Positions 8,590-17,078 of a stretch of 64,000 bases of DNA are shown here, in pieces; position 1 is the first letter of the stretch, and each line of letters begins with the position of its first letter. Origin of the DNA: Cyclobacterium sp. (GTDB lineage Bacteria; Bacteroidota; Bacteroidia; Cytophagales; Cyclobacteriaceae); NCBI RefSeq assembly GCF_014762705.1, contig NZ_JABURL010000068.1:19790-83789 (forward strand), written 5' to 3'. The notes beneath the pieces are model-generated. The model did no database searches, was not told where the DNA came from, and worked only from the letters and a program-made list of their open reading frames with translations. The translations under genes and the position numbers were made by a program.

Positions 8590-9564
8590 CTACCCATCCT
8601 GCTGAATGTACCGTTCCATCAGCGCCAAATAGACGCTTTGATCTTTTCGTTTATCTTCCGAGGGATCCATTCCCAAAACCTTTGCCCGAATATTGGCCCG
8701 CAAACATTTAAAATAATTAAATATTGCTTTATCCCTGCCCGGATCCAGTACAGGAATTTTTTTTAGATACGTTTCCAAAAACAAAGCCGACCAGTCCTCT
8801 TTGCCAAAACGCTCCAGATCCATGCAGATAAAAGCTACCTCGTAAAGCAGGTCTATGGTACGCATGCTTTTACTGAACTCTATGCAATCAAAAATAACCG
8901 GGGGGTCGGTCAGAAAGACATTGCCCGTGTGCAGGTCTCCGTGCAAATCACGCACCCAACCTAAACTGGCCCTTTCCCTTAATCTCCTGCTGTGTTTCTC
9001 CAAAAACAAATCGCTCCATTGAACGGCCTTTTGAAGAAATTCCTCCTGCTCATCGGTATACTTGTGGGCATTATTTAAAATATCGTTAAAAATACCCCTC
9101 GCCTCCTTTACATTGAATAGCGAATTGTCTGCGGGCTGACTGCGGTGAAATAAGGCCACTTTATTGGCAAGCTTCTCGATCAGAAAGGGAGCACCCTCTC
9201 CTGATTGCAACATCTTATCCATCCTGTGATCCTCCGGTAAACGTTTCATCATTACGGCATAATCATGAATGACCCCTCTTTTTCCATTCATTTCCCATTT
9301 CCCATCATTCCAGGTAATCGGACAGCTCCGGATATAAATGGAAGAAAAACGAGCATTCAATTGAATCTCCTGGTCGCAAAAATAAGCTCTTGATTCAAGG
9401 CTGGAATAATCCAGAAATGAAAGCCTGATCGGTTTTTTGATTTTAAAGACCCACATATGGCTTAAAATGACCCAGGAAATATGGGTTTCCACTACTTCTC
9501 CTTCAATCCTTCGGCCCAGATAAAGCCCTTCTCTGGCCAATAATTGGATGTCCTCAGCTTTCAT
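8590..9564 (-). CDS. Aminoglycoside phosphotransferase-family kinase (C-terminal partner of a split kinase)
   Basis: A 324-residue protein of the phosphotransferase/choline-kinase superfamily. The catalytic loop reads HGDLHTGNVF, with the Brenner-type H-x-D-x4-N arrangement, and is followed by FDCIEFS, supplying the metal-binding Asp. It is the COG2187-type protein, whose substrate is unknown. Its start overlaps the end of the upstream P-loop kinase gene by 11 nt. In many bacteria the two are fused in one polypeptide, so here they are probably a split pair making a complex. Its name does not imply drug resistance. The product is likely cytosolic. Confidence 0.8.
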   Translation of the reverse strand: MKAEDIQLLAREGLYLGRRIEGEVVETHISWVILSHMWVFKIKKPIRLSFLDYSSLESRAYFCDQEIQLNARFSSIYIRSCPITWNDGKWEMNGKRGVIHDYAVMMKRLPEDHRMDKMLQSGEGAPFLIEKLANKVALFHRSQPADNSLFNVKEARGIFNDILNNAHKYTDEQEEFLQKAVQWSDLFLEKHSRRLRERASLGWVRDLHGDLHTGNVFLTDPPVIFDCIEFSKSMRTIDLLYEVAFICMDLERFGKEDWSALFLETYLKKIPVLDPGRDKAIFNYFKCLRANIRAKVLGMDPSEDKRKDQSVYLALMERYIQQDG

Positions 9565-10057
9565 TTCGGTTTTCTAAATAATTAACTGCTTTTTGTATCA
9601 TACCAGCTATTTTACCGTCTTCCGATTGGATGTCCAGGTAATTACCTATTATCGGGTCGAAGTCCCTTTTCAATTTTTGATATACCCAAAAATCCGCATC
9701 GCTTTCCTCCCTGCTTTTTGACAGTCGTTTTTCAATCAAATCCTCCTCAGCCCAAACCCGGATACAGATAAAGGATTGTCCCATTTTCAGAGCTATTTCC
9801 TGAAATGTCAATCTGTTTTCATTGCTTTGAAAGGTGGCGTCCACCAAAACCGATTTCCCCGCTTGTAAAAATTTCTGAGCCCTCTCTGCCATCTCGTCAT
9901 AAACCTTTTGCCGGTCATGGCTACTGTATTGGCCTCTTAATCCCATTTCCATCCTAACCTGATCACTACTCAGGTAAATCATACTGGTTTCAGCTGCCAG
10001 CTTATTGGCAAAATAGCTTTTTCCAGACCCAGGTAATCCCATTACCAATAGTAACAT
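9554..10057 (-). CDS. P-loop AAA_33-type kinase (N-terminal partner of a split kinase)
   Basis: A 167-residue nucleotide-binding protein starting almost directly with the Walker A motif GLPGSGKS. LSSDQVRMEMG and DATFQSNENR match the AAA_33/gluconate-kinase-like family (COG0645). It is encoded directly before, and overlapping, the aminoglycoside phosphotransferase-like gene; the two occur fused in other genomes. The acceptor substrate is not known. The 47-nt gap to the next upstream gene could allow read-through from the dehydrogenase at 10105, but no evidence links their functions. Confidence 0.8.
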   Translation of the reverse strand: MLLLVMGLPGSGKSYFANKLAAETSMIYLSSDQVRMEMGLRGQYSSHDRQKVYDEMAERAQKFLQAGKSVLVDATFQSNENRLTFQEIALKMGQSFICIRVWAEEDLIEKRLSKSREESDADFWVYQKLKRDFDPIIGNYLDIQSEDGKIAGMIQKAVNYLENRNES

Positions 10058-10104
10058 TCAAAAGAAATTTTAACCCCATGACTTATTAAAACCATTCATC
10101 GAAA

Positions 10105-11121
10105 TTATCCATTCATATGCAGCACTTCTTCCCAGATTTCCGCTGCTACAGGTACACCCAATGCCAGATTTTCTTTTCTCCTCTGAAAAGATTTTTCGCC
10201 AGGATAGCTCACCTCCATGCCTTCAAATACGGCGGTAGCCTTCAAATCTTCTACTACCTCTGCCAACTTTTTGTCCAACTCAAGGGGAGCAATTCCCAAT
10301 TTCTCCAGATGGAAAGATAGAAAAAACTGAGAGATTCCGTATTCTTCCCCCTGCAGTCCAATTTCCCGGGTAGTCTTTCCTTTGGATAATCCGGAAGCCA
10401 GCAAATCCAGCATCAGAGATAAGCCTGCCCCTTTCCATAGGCCAATGGGTAAAGCCAATTGTTTTGCCAAAACATGGATGGGGTTTTTTGTTAGTTCGCC
10501 TTTGCTATCAAAACCTGCGGCATACGGCATGGAAGCCTTTTCCTTCTCGAAAATACTCATTTTGCCATAGGAATATTGTGTCATGGCCATGTCCAGCACA
10601 ACTGCTTCATTTCTGAAAGGAACTGCTATCACCAGAGGATTATTACCCAATTTTGGCTCGCTTCCGCCCCAGGCAGGCATATTGGGAATGGTATTGGTAA
10701 AGCAAATGCCAATGCATCCGGCTTTTGCCGCCTGCCAGCCATAGTTTCCTGCTCTCATCCAATGATTGGTGTTGTTTAAAGCCACACAGCCCATTCCATT
10801 TTCAGTGGCCATCGAAATGGCCCTGCCCATGGCAAAATGGGCATTGTACATCCCCGGTCCGAGCTTTCCATTCCAGCGTTCCATCACCGGAAGAGAAAAT
10901 TCCTGTTCTGGCATGGCATCCACCTTCACATGTCCTTTCCTGACCTGTTCCAGAAAGGTGGGAAAACGGTTCAAGCCATGAGAAGCCACCCCATCCAAAC
11001 TGGCTTTGGCAAAGAGAGCGGCACAAACTGAGGCTTTTTCCGAATCAAATCCAGATTTTTGCAGAATTGAACCCAATATTGATTCCAATTGCCCTAATGG
11101 GATGCGTATATTACTTCTCAT
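10105..11121 (-). CDS. dlgD: 2,3-diketo-L-gulonate reductase-like dehydrogenase (Ldh2/MDH2 family)
   Basis: A 338-residue NAD(P)-dependent oxidoreductase of the type 2 malate/lactate dehydrogenase family. It follows the YiaK/DlgD pattern along its length: SHGLNRFPTF, NTNHWMRAGNYGWQAAKAGCIGICFTNT, LGNNPLVIAVPF, LAKQLALPIGLWKGAGLSLMLDLLA, EYGISQFFL. Those blocks contain the catalytic His and the cofactor-binding residues. DlgD reduces 2,3-diketo-L-gulonate to 3-keto-L-gulonate in ascorbate/sugar-acid breakdown; the actual substrate here may be a related 2-keto sugar acid. It diverges from a sugar-acid dehydrogenase gene across a palindromic operator candidate, which supports a shared inducible pathway. 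Confidence 0.82.
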   Translation of the reverse strand: MRSNIRIPLGQLESILGSILQKSGFDSEKASVCAALFAKASLDGVASHGLNRFPTFLEQVRKGHVKVDAMPEQEFSLPVMERWNGKLGPGMYNAHFAMGRAISMATENGMGCVALNNTNHWMRAGNYGWQAAKAGCIGICFTNTIPNMPAWGGSEPKLGNNPLVIAVPFRNEAVVLDMAMTQYSYGKMSIFEKEKASMPYAAGFDSKGELTKNPIHVLAKQLALPIGLWKGAGLSLMLDLLASGLSKGKTTREIGLQGEEYGISQFFLSFHLEKLGIAPLELDKKLAEVVEDLKATAVFEGMEVSYPGEKSFQRRKENLALGVPVAAEIWEEVLHMNG

Positions 11122-11193
11122 TTATTTCAGACGCTTTATAAAGATGAGTTACCAATAACGGGATTTTTTTTAGCTCTTAAAAGTACAATTTAC

Positions 11194-11210
11194 AATCATT
11201 GGCAATGATT
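11194..11210. promoter_or_regulatory. Palindromic operator candidate between divergent sugar-acid genes
   Basis: AATCATT-GGC-AATGATT is a perfect 7+3+7 inverted repeat. It lies 73 nt upstream of the dlgD-like start on the minus strand and 156 nt upstream of the chosen start of the dehydrogenase on the plus strand. Its size and symmetry fit a GntR- or LacI-type dimer site. No regulator gene is linked in the window. Confidence 0.45.
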
Positions 11211-11365
11211 ATACGGAATAGACCACTTTAAAGATGATGAATAAATATAAGCTATTTATCGAGCGTATAGGACGCTTAAAATCAATTTCTTTAAAAGTTT
11301 TATGGGTCTTACCCTGGCTTTCTTTACTTTTACAAATAGCATCCGATAAATGCAATCCAGAAAAC

Positions 11366-12373
11366 ATGAAGGCAATCCGTTGTGAGCAACCTGGCTCATT
11401 GAAACAGCAGCACATAGAGGTACCAGCCCCGGCGCAGAATGAGGTACAGGTTAAAATCAAAAAAATCGGCGTATGTGGAACGGACCTGCACGCATTTGCC
11501 GGAAACCAGGCGTTTTTTAGCTATCCCCGGATATTAGGGCATGAAATTGCAGCAACAATCAGCCAGTCCAACGGTTCCCATTTTCAATCCGGAGATCCTG
11601 TCGTCGTGATACCTTACATTCATTGCGGCGTTTGTAATGCCTGCTTGTCGGGAAAAACCAATTGCTGCACAACACTCAAGGTTTTGGGAGTGCACATTGA
11701 TGGGGCCATGCAGGAATACATGTCTCTTCCCGCCCATCTTTTACTTCCCAGCCCCGAATTGAGCTGGACTGAAATGGCCATGGTAGAACCGCTCTCCGTT
11801 GCGGCTCATGCCGTAAGGCGGGCAGGAGTTCAGGCCGGGGAGGAAATACTGGTCATGGGTTGTGGCCCTATTGGCCTGGCCATAATGGTATTTGCACACC
11901 ATGCAGGAGCGAAGGTAACAGCATTGGACACCAATCAGGAACGCCTTCTATTGGCAAAAGATCATTTCCATGCAGAAAACACCATTGATGCAGCACAACT
12001 CCTATCAAAACCCGGTTATAAGGCAAAGTTTGGAGCAGGTTTTAATACCGTTTTTGATGCTACAGGAAACAAAGAAGCCATGGAATCCGGGCCATTTTTC
12101 GCTGCCCATGGCGGAAAATATATTTTAGTAGGACTTTACAAAGATCAGCTTAGTTTCCATCATCCTTCCATCCATGCCAAGGAATTGAGTTTGTTATGCA
12201 GCAGAAATGCAACCAAACCTGATTTCCTTGAAGTAATGAAAATTTTAGCTTTGAAAAAGTTCCCCACAGAAAATTACCATACCCATGATTTGGGATTTGA
12301 TGAGGTTCCTGTAAAGTTTACCGACCTGACCCTTCCATCCAACCAGGTAATCAAAGCCATGATAACCATTTAA
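11366..12373 (+). CDS. lgoD: Zinc-dependent sugar-acid dehydrogenase, L-galactonate 5-dehydrogenase-like
   Basis: A 335-residue medium-chain dehydrogenase. The start at 11366 is chosen because MKAIRCEQPG aligns with family N-termini; the 44 in-frame codons upstream read as non-coding. GVCGTDLHAFAGNQAFFSYPRILGHE carries the catalytic zinc Cys and His-Glu; CGVCNACLSGKTNCC is the structural zinc site; GCGPIGLAIM is the NAD-binding turn. The run DLHAFAGNQAFFSYPR closely resembles E. coli LgoD, which oxidises L-galactonate. Together with the divergent DlgD-like gene it suggests catabolism of an L-sugar acid. Exact substrate not proven. Confidence 0.78.
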   Translation: MKAIRCEQPGSLKQQHIEVPAPAQNEVQVKIKKIGVCGTDLHAFAGNQAFFSYPRILGHEIAATISQSNGSHFQSGDPVVVIPYIHCGVCNACLSGKTNCCTTLKVLGVHIDGAMQEYMSLPAHLLLPSPELSWTEMAMVEPLSVAAHAVRRAGVQAGEEILVMGCGPIGLAIMVFAHHAGAKVTALDTNQERLLLAKDHFHAENTIDAAQLLSKPGYKAKFGAGFNTVFDATGNKEAMESGPFFAAHGGKYILVGLYKDQLSFHHPSIHAKELSLLCSRNATKPDFLEVMKILALKKFPTENYHTHDLGFDEVPVKFTDLTLPSNQVIKAMITI

Positions 12374-12469
12374 TTTCGGACCATTAAAAAAAACTTTGTA
12401 CCGATTGTGGAGAGGTTTTTGTTATTCCTTTTGAAAATTACCAGATTGAAATTAAGAAATGATTCGGTT

Positions 12470-12943
12470 ATGAATAAGTTAATGCTGTTGCTACTCACAA
12501 TTTCAGGATTGGTAACTTTTCCTTCTATTAGTCAAGGGCAAGTGCAGGCTGGCTATGAAGTGCTAAAAACCAACCGGGCATATGTGATCAAAATGAAAGC
12601 TATGGATTATACCCGAATAGATACCGAAGGGTTAAGCCTGGATTGCTCATCAACGGACTTGAGCAAAGAACTAAATTTCGATCACATTGCCTCCTATTTT
12701 GATGAAGACACCAAAACCTTGTTTCGAAACATAAAAATTCAAAGCAGGGTATACATTGATATTCGCGGTGATGTTCAGGAGCTTTATTTTATCTGTGAAA
12801 ATGATCCGGAAAAGCATGCTGTTGATTTCGAAAAATTGGAAAAGGTAATCAAAAGAAAAATGAAAGTGGAGAATAACAGGGATTGTCTTACAAAATTCGA
12901 GGACAAATACATCAGTTGGTACATTCCACTTTACAATTATTAA
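12470..12943 (+). CDS. Small exported protein, unknown function
   Basis: A 157-residue protein beginning at ATG 12470, which gives a good signal peptide (MNKLMLLLLTISGLVTFPSISQG). An in-frame ATG at 12407 would add 21 residues and spoil the signal. The mature part is small and charged, with three cysteines (SLDCSST, FICEND, RDCLTK) and no known domain recognised. It begins 97 nt after the lgoD-like gene on the same strand and could be co-transcribed, but nothing links it to sugar metabolism. Confidence 0.65.
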   Translation: MNKLMLLLLTISGLVTFPSISQGQVQAGYEVLKTNRAYVIKMKAMDYTRIDTEGLSLDCSSTDLSKELNFDHIASYFDEDTKTLFRNIKIQSRVYIDIRGDVQELYFICENDPEKHAVDFEKLEKVIKRKMKVENNRDCLTKFEDKYISWYIPLYNY

Positions 12944-13262
12944 AGGTTTTGTGGGTCAGCCCTTCACCAACACCTGAAAATTTTGCGGATTTCAGAAACT
13001 ATCACCTTGTTTGGATGACAGGAACACCTATAAACTACCTTTGAAAAGACTGCTTTAATAACTATCCGAATGCCCAAAAGGCAGGGCTGCGATTTTTTTT
13101 TGATTAGTCCCCAGGTAATTAAATGCGAAATATGCATTAGCCTATCTATTACGAATCCTAAGGCATAATCCGGGTTAAATCCAAAATCACAAATCCTACA
13201 CTGGTCAAAAAAAAAGCCCGGAAAAACTCCAGGCTTTAATATTGAAATATAATTAATGATCC
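12944..13262. other. Intergenic region between convergent genes
   Basis: A 319-nt stretch between the exported protein and glnN, which converge. Apart from the glnN terminator at 13207-13237, I see only a T-run at 13093-13102 preceded by a short GC-rich patch, which might terminate the plus-strand gene but has no convincing stem. Confidence 0.5.
13207..13237 (-). terminator. Intrinsic terminator of glnN
   Basis: Read on the minus strand, AAAGCC and GGA pair with TCC and GGCTTT around a 5-nt loop, with one internal C/A mismatch. A run of T residues (plus-strand A at 13207-13215) follows. It lies 26 nt past the glnN stop. Confidence 0.85.
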
Positions 13263-15425
13263 TTACTTCAGGAAGAGCATCTCCCTGTACTTGACCAAAG
13301 GCCAGTATTCATCATCTACCAGCAGTTCCATCTTATCAACCGCATATCTTATTTTATCAAAATAAGCATCTTTCACTTCAGCGCTGTACAATTTGGCTTT
13401 TTCGGTTATATCCTCTACCTTATTTACCCTTTTTCGCGCTTCAATCATGTTGCTAACATTTGACTTAAGGGCTTCGATGTGTTTTGAAACTTCTTCAATA
13501 GTCTCTATGGCTGCACGGTGGTCTAACCCTAATCCTTTAAGACCATTGGCGTTGACGATAAGCTGATTTTGATAACGGATCGCCGTAGGGATGATATGGT
13601 TCAATGCAAGATCTCCCATCACCCTGGATTCGATCTGTACCTTCATGACATAATTCTCCAATCTGATCTCATGACGGGCATGCAGTTCCTTTTCATTCAA
13701 TACATTGTGCCGCTTGTAAAGATCAGTGACTTGCTTGGACAATAAAATGTCCAGTGCCTCTGCAGTACTTTTTAGGTTTGAAAGCCCTCTTTTCTCCGCT
13801 TCTTTTTCCCACTCCTCAGAGTAGCCGTCTCCTTCAAACCTAATTTTCTTGCTTTCTTTAATGTATTTTCTCAATACATTTACAATTGCGATTTTCTTTT
13901 CCTTACCGCCTTCTATTTCCTTGTCAATGTCCTTCTTAAGTTCTTTTAAGACATCAGCCACAATCACGTTCAAAGCCGTCATTGGACCGGCAGGATTGGC
14001 ACTGGAACCTACAGCCCGGAATTCAAATTTGTTTCCGGTAAAGGCAAATGGAGAAGTTCTGTTACGGTCGGTGTTGTCCAATATGATTTCAGGAATTTTA
14101 GAAATTCCAAGTTTCATGTACATATTGTCACCTTTTTCAATTTTAATATTTCCGTTTTTCTCCAACTCATCCAAAATCCCGGTAAGTGTTGATCCAAGGA
14201 AAACAGAAATAATGGCAGGAGGTGCCTCATTGGCTCCCAACCTGAAATCGTTACCTGCAGATGCAATACTGGCTCTCAATAAATCAGCATTTTTGTAAAC
14301 GGCTTTCAGGGTTGCCACCAGAAAACAAAGGAATTGGAGGTTTTCTCTGGCCGAATTACTGGGCTGAAAAAGATTGACACCGGTATCTGTGATCAGGGAC
14401 CAGTTGTTGTGCTTGCCACTACCATTCAGTCCTGCAAAGGGCTTTTCATGAAACAGTACTTTTAGCCCGTGTTTTTCAGCCACTTTTTCCATCACATCCA
14501 TCAACAACAGATTATGATCGGTAGCTTTATTGATATCTTCAAACAATGGTGCTACCTCAAACTGCCCGGGAGCCACTTCATTGTGTCTGGTGGAAACAGG
14601 AATACCCAATTTAAGTGCTTCTATTTCGAAGTCCTTCATGTACTCCTTCACCCGGGATGGAATTGATCCAAAATAATGATCATCCAATTGCTGACCTCTG
14701 GCTGGATTATGACCGAAAACGGTCCTTCCTGCCATCACCAAATCCGGACGGGTCGCATAGAGTGCCCTGTCTATTACAAAATACTCCTGCTCTACTCCCA
14801 AAGAAGGATTTACTTTTTTTACATTTCGGTCAAAATACTGGCAAATTTCAACTGCAGCATTATTGATGGCTTCAGTTGATCTGATGAGTGGGGTTTTAAA
14901 ATCCAGGGCTTCCCCTGTAAAAGAAACAAAGATTGTTGGAATGCAAAGGGTCTGATTGAAAATAAAGATGGGAGAACTTGGATCCCAGGCAGTATATCCA
15001 CGGGCTTCAAAAGTGGTTCTTATGCCTCCACTCGGGAAAGATGAAGCATCGGGCTCCTGTTGTACAAGCGCACTCCCCTTGAATTTCTCCATGCCTGACA
15101 TGGCGTCAAAGAAAGTGTCATGCTTTTCGGCAGTCGATCCGGTTAAAGGTTGAAACCAATGTGTATAATGCGTGGCTCCTTTGGATAGAGCCCAACTTTT
15201 TACAGCAGTAGCCACCTCATCTGCGGTGGACATATCTATCTTGGTTCCCTTGTCGATAGCGGTGCTGACTTTCTTGAAAACAGGTGTCGCCAGGGTTTCC
15301 TGCATTTCTTTCAAGCCAAAAACCTGCGATCCAAAATAATCGGAAATTTTTAAGGAGGGCGCAACTGCAGAAACCTGTGGTCTTCCCTGCACCTTCATTA
15401 ATGCTTTTTGTCTTAATGTTGCCAT
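13263..15425 (-). CDS. glnN: Glutamine synthetase type III (GlnN)
   Basis: A 720-residue type III glutamine synthetase, much longer than the ~450 residues of type I and typical for Bacteroidota. It forms glutamine from glutamate, ammonia and ATP. Visible family blocks include THYTHWFQPLTG, EQEYFVID, HNEVAPGQFEVAP, HEKPFAGLNGSGKHNNWSL (ATP/metal site) and NRTSPFAF. The C-terminal helical region is typical of GSIII. It is monocistronic, with a Bacteroidetes-type promoter 30-60 nt upstream and an intrinsic terminator downstream. No nitrogen regulator gene is linked. Confidence 0.97.
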   Translation of the reverse strand: MATLRQKALMKVQGRPQVSAVAPSLKISDYFGSQVFGLKEMQETLATPVFKKVSTAIDKGTKIDMSTADEVATAVKSWALSKGATHYTHWFQPLTGSTAEKHDTFFDAMSGMEKFKGSALVQQEPDASSFPSGGIRTTFEARGYTAWDPSSPIFIFNQTLCIPTIFVSFTGEALDFKTPLIRSTEAINNAAVEICQYFDRNVKKVNPSLGVEQEYFVIDRALYATRPDLVMAGRTVFGHNPARGQQLDDHYFGSIPSRVKEYMKDFEIEALKLGIPVSTRHNEVAPGQFEVAPLFEDINKATDHNLLLMDVMEKVAEKHGLKVLFHEKPFAGLNGSGKHNNWSLITDTGVNLFQPSNSARENLQFLCFLVATLKAVYKNADLLRASIASAGNDFRLGANEAPPAIISVFLGSTLTGILDELEKNGNIKIEKGDNMYMKLGISKIPEIILDNTDRNRTSPFAFTGNKFEFRAVGSSANPAGPMTALNVIVADVLKELKKDIDKEIEGGKEKKIAIVNVLRKYIKESKKIRFEGDGYSEEWEKEAEKRGLSNLKSTAEALDILLSKQVTDLYKRHNVLNEKELHARHEIRLENYVMKVQIESRVMGDLALNHIIPTAIRYQNQLIVNANGLKGLGLDHRAAIETIEEVSKHIEALKSNVSNMIEARKRVNKVEDITEKAKLYSAEVKDAYFDKIRYAVDKMELLVDDEYWPLVKYREMLFLK

Positions 15426-15455
15426 TGTTTTAGTTTATGGTTTAAAAACTACTTA

Positions 15456-15488
15456 CAAAATTAGAAAAATAAATGAATCTTCAACAAA
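15456..15488 (-). promoter_or_regulatory. Bacteroidetes-type promoter of glnN
   Basis: On the minus strand the -7 element TAATTTTG (15456-15463) matches TAnnTTTG exactly. A TTTG at 15485-15488 lies 21 nt upstream of it as the -33 element. A transcript would start about 24 nt before the glnN ATG. Confidence 0.65.
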
Positions 15489-15625
15489 AATGGTCAGAAA
15501 TTGAGGTCACAAACAAGAAAATTACACTTTTGACATAAAATAAAGGACTAATAGCCATCAATTGAGGTGAAAAAACCAGATTTCAAATCAAATTTTACGA
15601 AAATGGAAAATTCGTCAATAATTCC

Positions 15626-15633
15626 TACCTTTG
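15626..15633 (+). promoter_or_regulatory. -7 promoter element of mtaB
   Basis: TACCTTTG matches the Bacteroidetes -7 consensus TAnnTTTG exactly, 26 nt before the TTG start of mtaB. No clear TTG was found at the -33 spacing, so the call is partial. Confidence 0.5.
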
Positions 15634-15659
15634 GACGTTAAAATCAAATGGTTTGAAAT

Positions 15660-16982
15660 TTGAAAAAAGTAGCATTTTATACACTGGGTTGTAAATTAAA
15701 CTATGCCGAAACCTCCACTATCAGCAGGATGTTCGAGAAAAAAGGCTATGTAAAAGTGGGTTTTGAGGATAGACCGGATATTTTCATTATCAATACCTGC
15801 TCGGTTACCGAAAATGCAGATAAAAAATGTAAAAAGATCGTTAAAGAGGCCAAAAAAATTTCCCCCGATGGGTTTGTAGCCATAATCGGTTGTTATGCCC
15901 AGTTAAAACCCCGTGAAATAGCTACCATTCAAGGGGTGGATGCGGTATTGGGAGCCGCAGAAAAATTCAGGCTTATCGAATTACTGGATGGTTTTGCTGC
16001 CAGTCAGGAAGCAAAGGTTTTTGCCTCGGAGATCAAGGAAGCCCAGGATTTCAACCATGCCTTCAGCATGCATGACCGGACCCGTACTTTTCTTAAAGTA
16101 CAGGATGGCTGTAATTATGGCTGTGCCTTTTGCACCATACCATTGGCCAGGGGCAAAAGCAGAAGTGACACTATTGAAAATATCCTGGTCACGGCTAATG
16201 AAATTGCAAATACCGATGTAAAGGAAGTGGTCCTAACAGGGGTAAATATAGGCGATTTTGGCATAGAAGGAGGAAAAAGAAAGGAAAGCTTCTTAGACTT
16301 GATCCGCTCTCTGGACCTGGTAGAAGGAATTGACAGGTTTAGGATTTCTTCTATTGAACCCAACCTTTTGACCAATGAGGCCATTCAGTTTGTTTCTGAA
16401 TCCAGCCATTTCGTTCCTCATTTTCACATACCATTGCAATCCGGAAGTAATACCCTGCTCCGGAAAATGGGCAGAAGATACCTGCGTGAATTGTATGAAG
16501 ACCGTGTATACAAGATCAAAAGCCTCATGCCCCATTGTTGTATTGGGACAGATGTGATCGTAGGTTTTCCAGGTGAAACAGAGGCATTGTTCATGGAGAC
16601 CTACAACTTCCTGAAAGAATTGCCCGTTTCTTACCTCCATGTATTCACTTATTCAGAAAGGGCTAATACAAGGGCAGCTGAGATGGAGGATGTTGTTCCC
16701 ATGAAAATCAGAAATAAACGCTCAAAAATGCTACGTATTTTGTCTGAAAAGAAAAGAAGGGCATTTTATGAAGAAAACCTGGGCAAGACCTTCCAGGTCC
16801 TTTTTGAAGAGGACATTGAGGAGGGTAAAATGCATGGTTTTACGGAAAACTATATCAGGATTAGTGCCAAATATGATCCACTACTGATCAATGAAATAAA
16901 GGAAGTCACCTTAAGTGATATCAATGAGAAAGGAACGGTGGAAGTTTTGGAACCCGAAAACGGGTTGATTGCTCATGAATAA
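15660..16982 (+). CDS. mtaB: tRNA t6A37 methylthiotransferase MtaB (TTG start)
   Basis: A 440-residue radical-SAM methylthiotransferase that converts t6A at position 37 of tRNAs to ms2t6A. The N-terminal UPF0004 domain has Cys in TLGCKLN, NTCSVTE and IGCYAQL, binding the auxiliary cluster. The radical-SAM cluster Cys are C151, C155 and C158 (DGCNYGCAFC). A short C-terminal TRAM-like region follows. Homologues start MKKVAFYTLGCKLNY, which requires the TTG at 15660; an in-frame TGA stands two codons upstream, so no ATG is possible there. It is preceded by an exact -7 promoter element. Confidence 0.94.
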   Translation: MKKVAFYTLGCKLNYAETSTISRMFEKKGYVKVGFEDRPDIFIINTCSVTENADKKCKKIVKEAKKISPDGFVAIIGCYAQLKPREIATIQGVDAVLGAAEKFRLIELLDGFAASQEAKVFASEIKEAQDFNHAFSMHDRTRTFLKVQDGCNYGCAFCTIPLARGKSRSDTIENILVTANEIANTDVKEVVLTGVNIGDFGIEGGKRKESFLDLIRSLDLVEGIDRFRISSIEPNLLTNEAIQFVSESSHFVPHFHIPLQSGSNTLLRKMGRRYLRELYEDRVYKIKSLMPHCCIGTDVIVGFPGETEALFMETYNFLKELPVSYLHVFTYSERANTRAAEMEDVVPMKIRNKRSKMLRILSEKKRRAFYEENLGKTFQVLFEEDIEEGKMHGFTENYIRISAKYDPLLINEIKEVTLSDINEKGTVEVLEPENGLIAHE

Positions 16983-17014
16983 GGGAATTTCATCCCCCGG
17001 CATACCGTTGGAAT

Positions 17015-17022
17015 TAATTTTG
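17015..17022 (+). promoter_or_regulatory. -7 promoter element before the BNR/ThuA gene
   Basis: TAATTTTG matches TAnnTTTG exactly, 57 nt before the ATG of the gene at 17079, in the 96-nt gap after mtaB. No -33 TTG at the right distance. It suggests the secreted glycan genes are transcribed apart from mtaB. Confidence 0.4.
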
Positions 17023-17078
17023 AGGTTTTTTATCCCATTTTCTGTGATGAATTGGCAAGGATAGTTTAATTTAACCCC

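Noticed and set aside
13081..13102. Possible terminator for the small exported protein gene
   Set aside because: The T-run is good, but the preceding sequence forms only a 3-4 bp stem.
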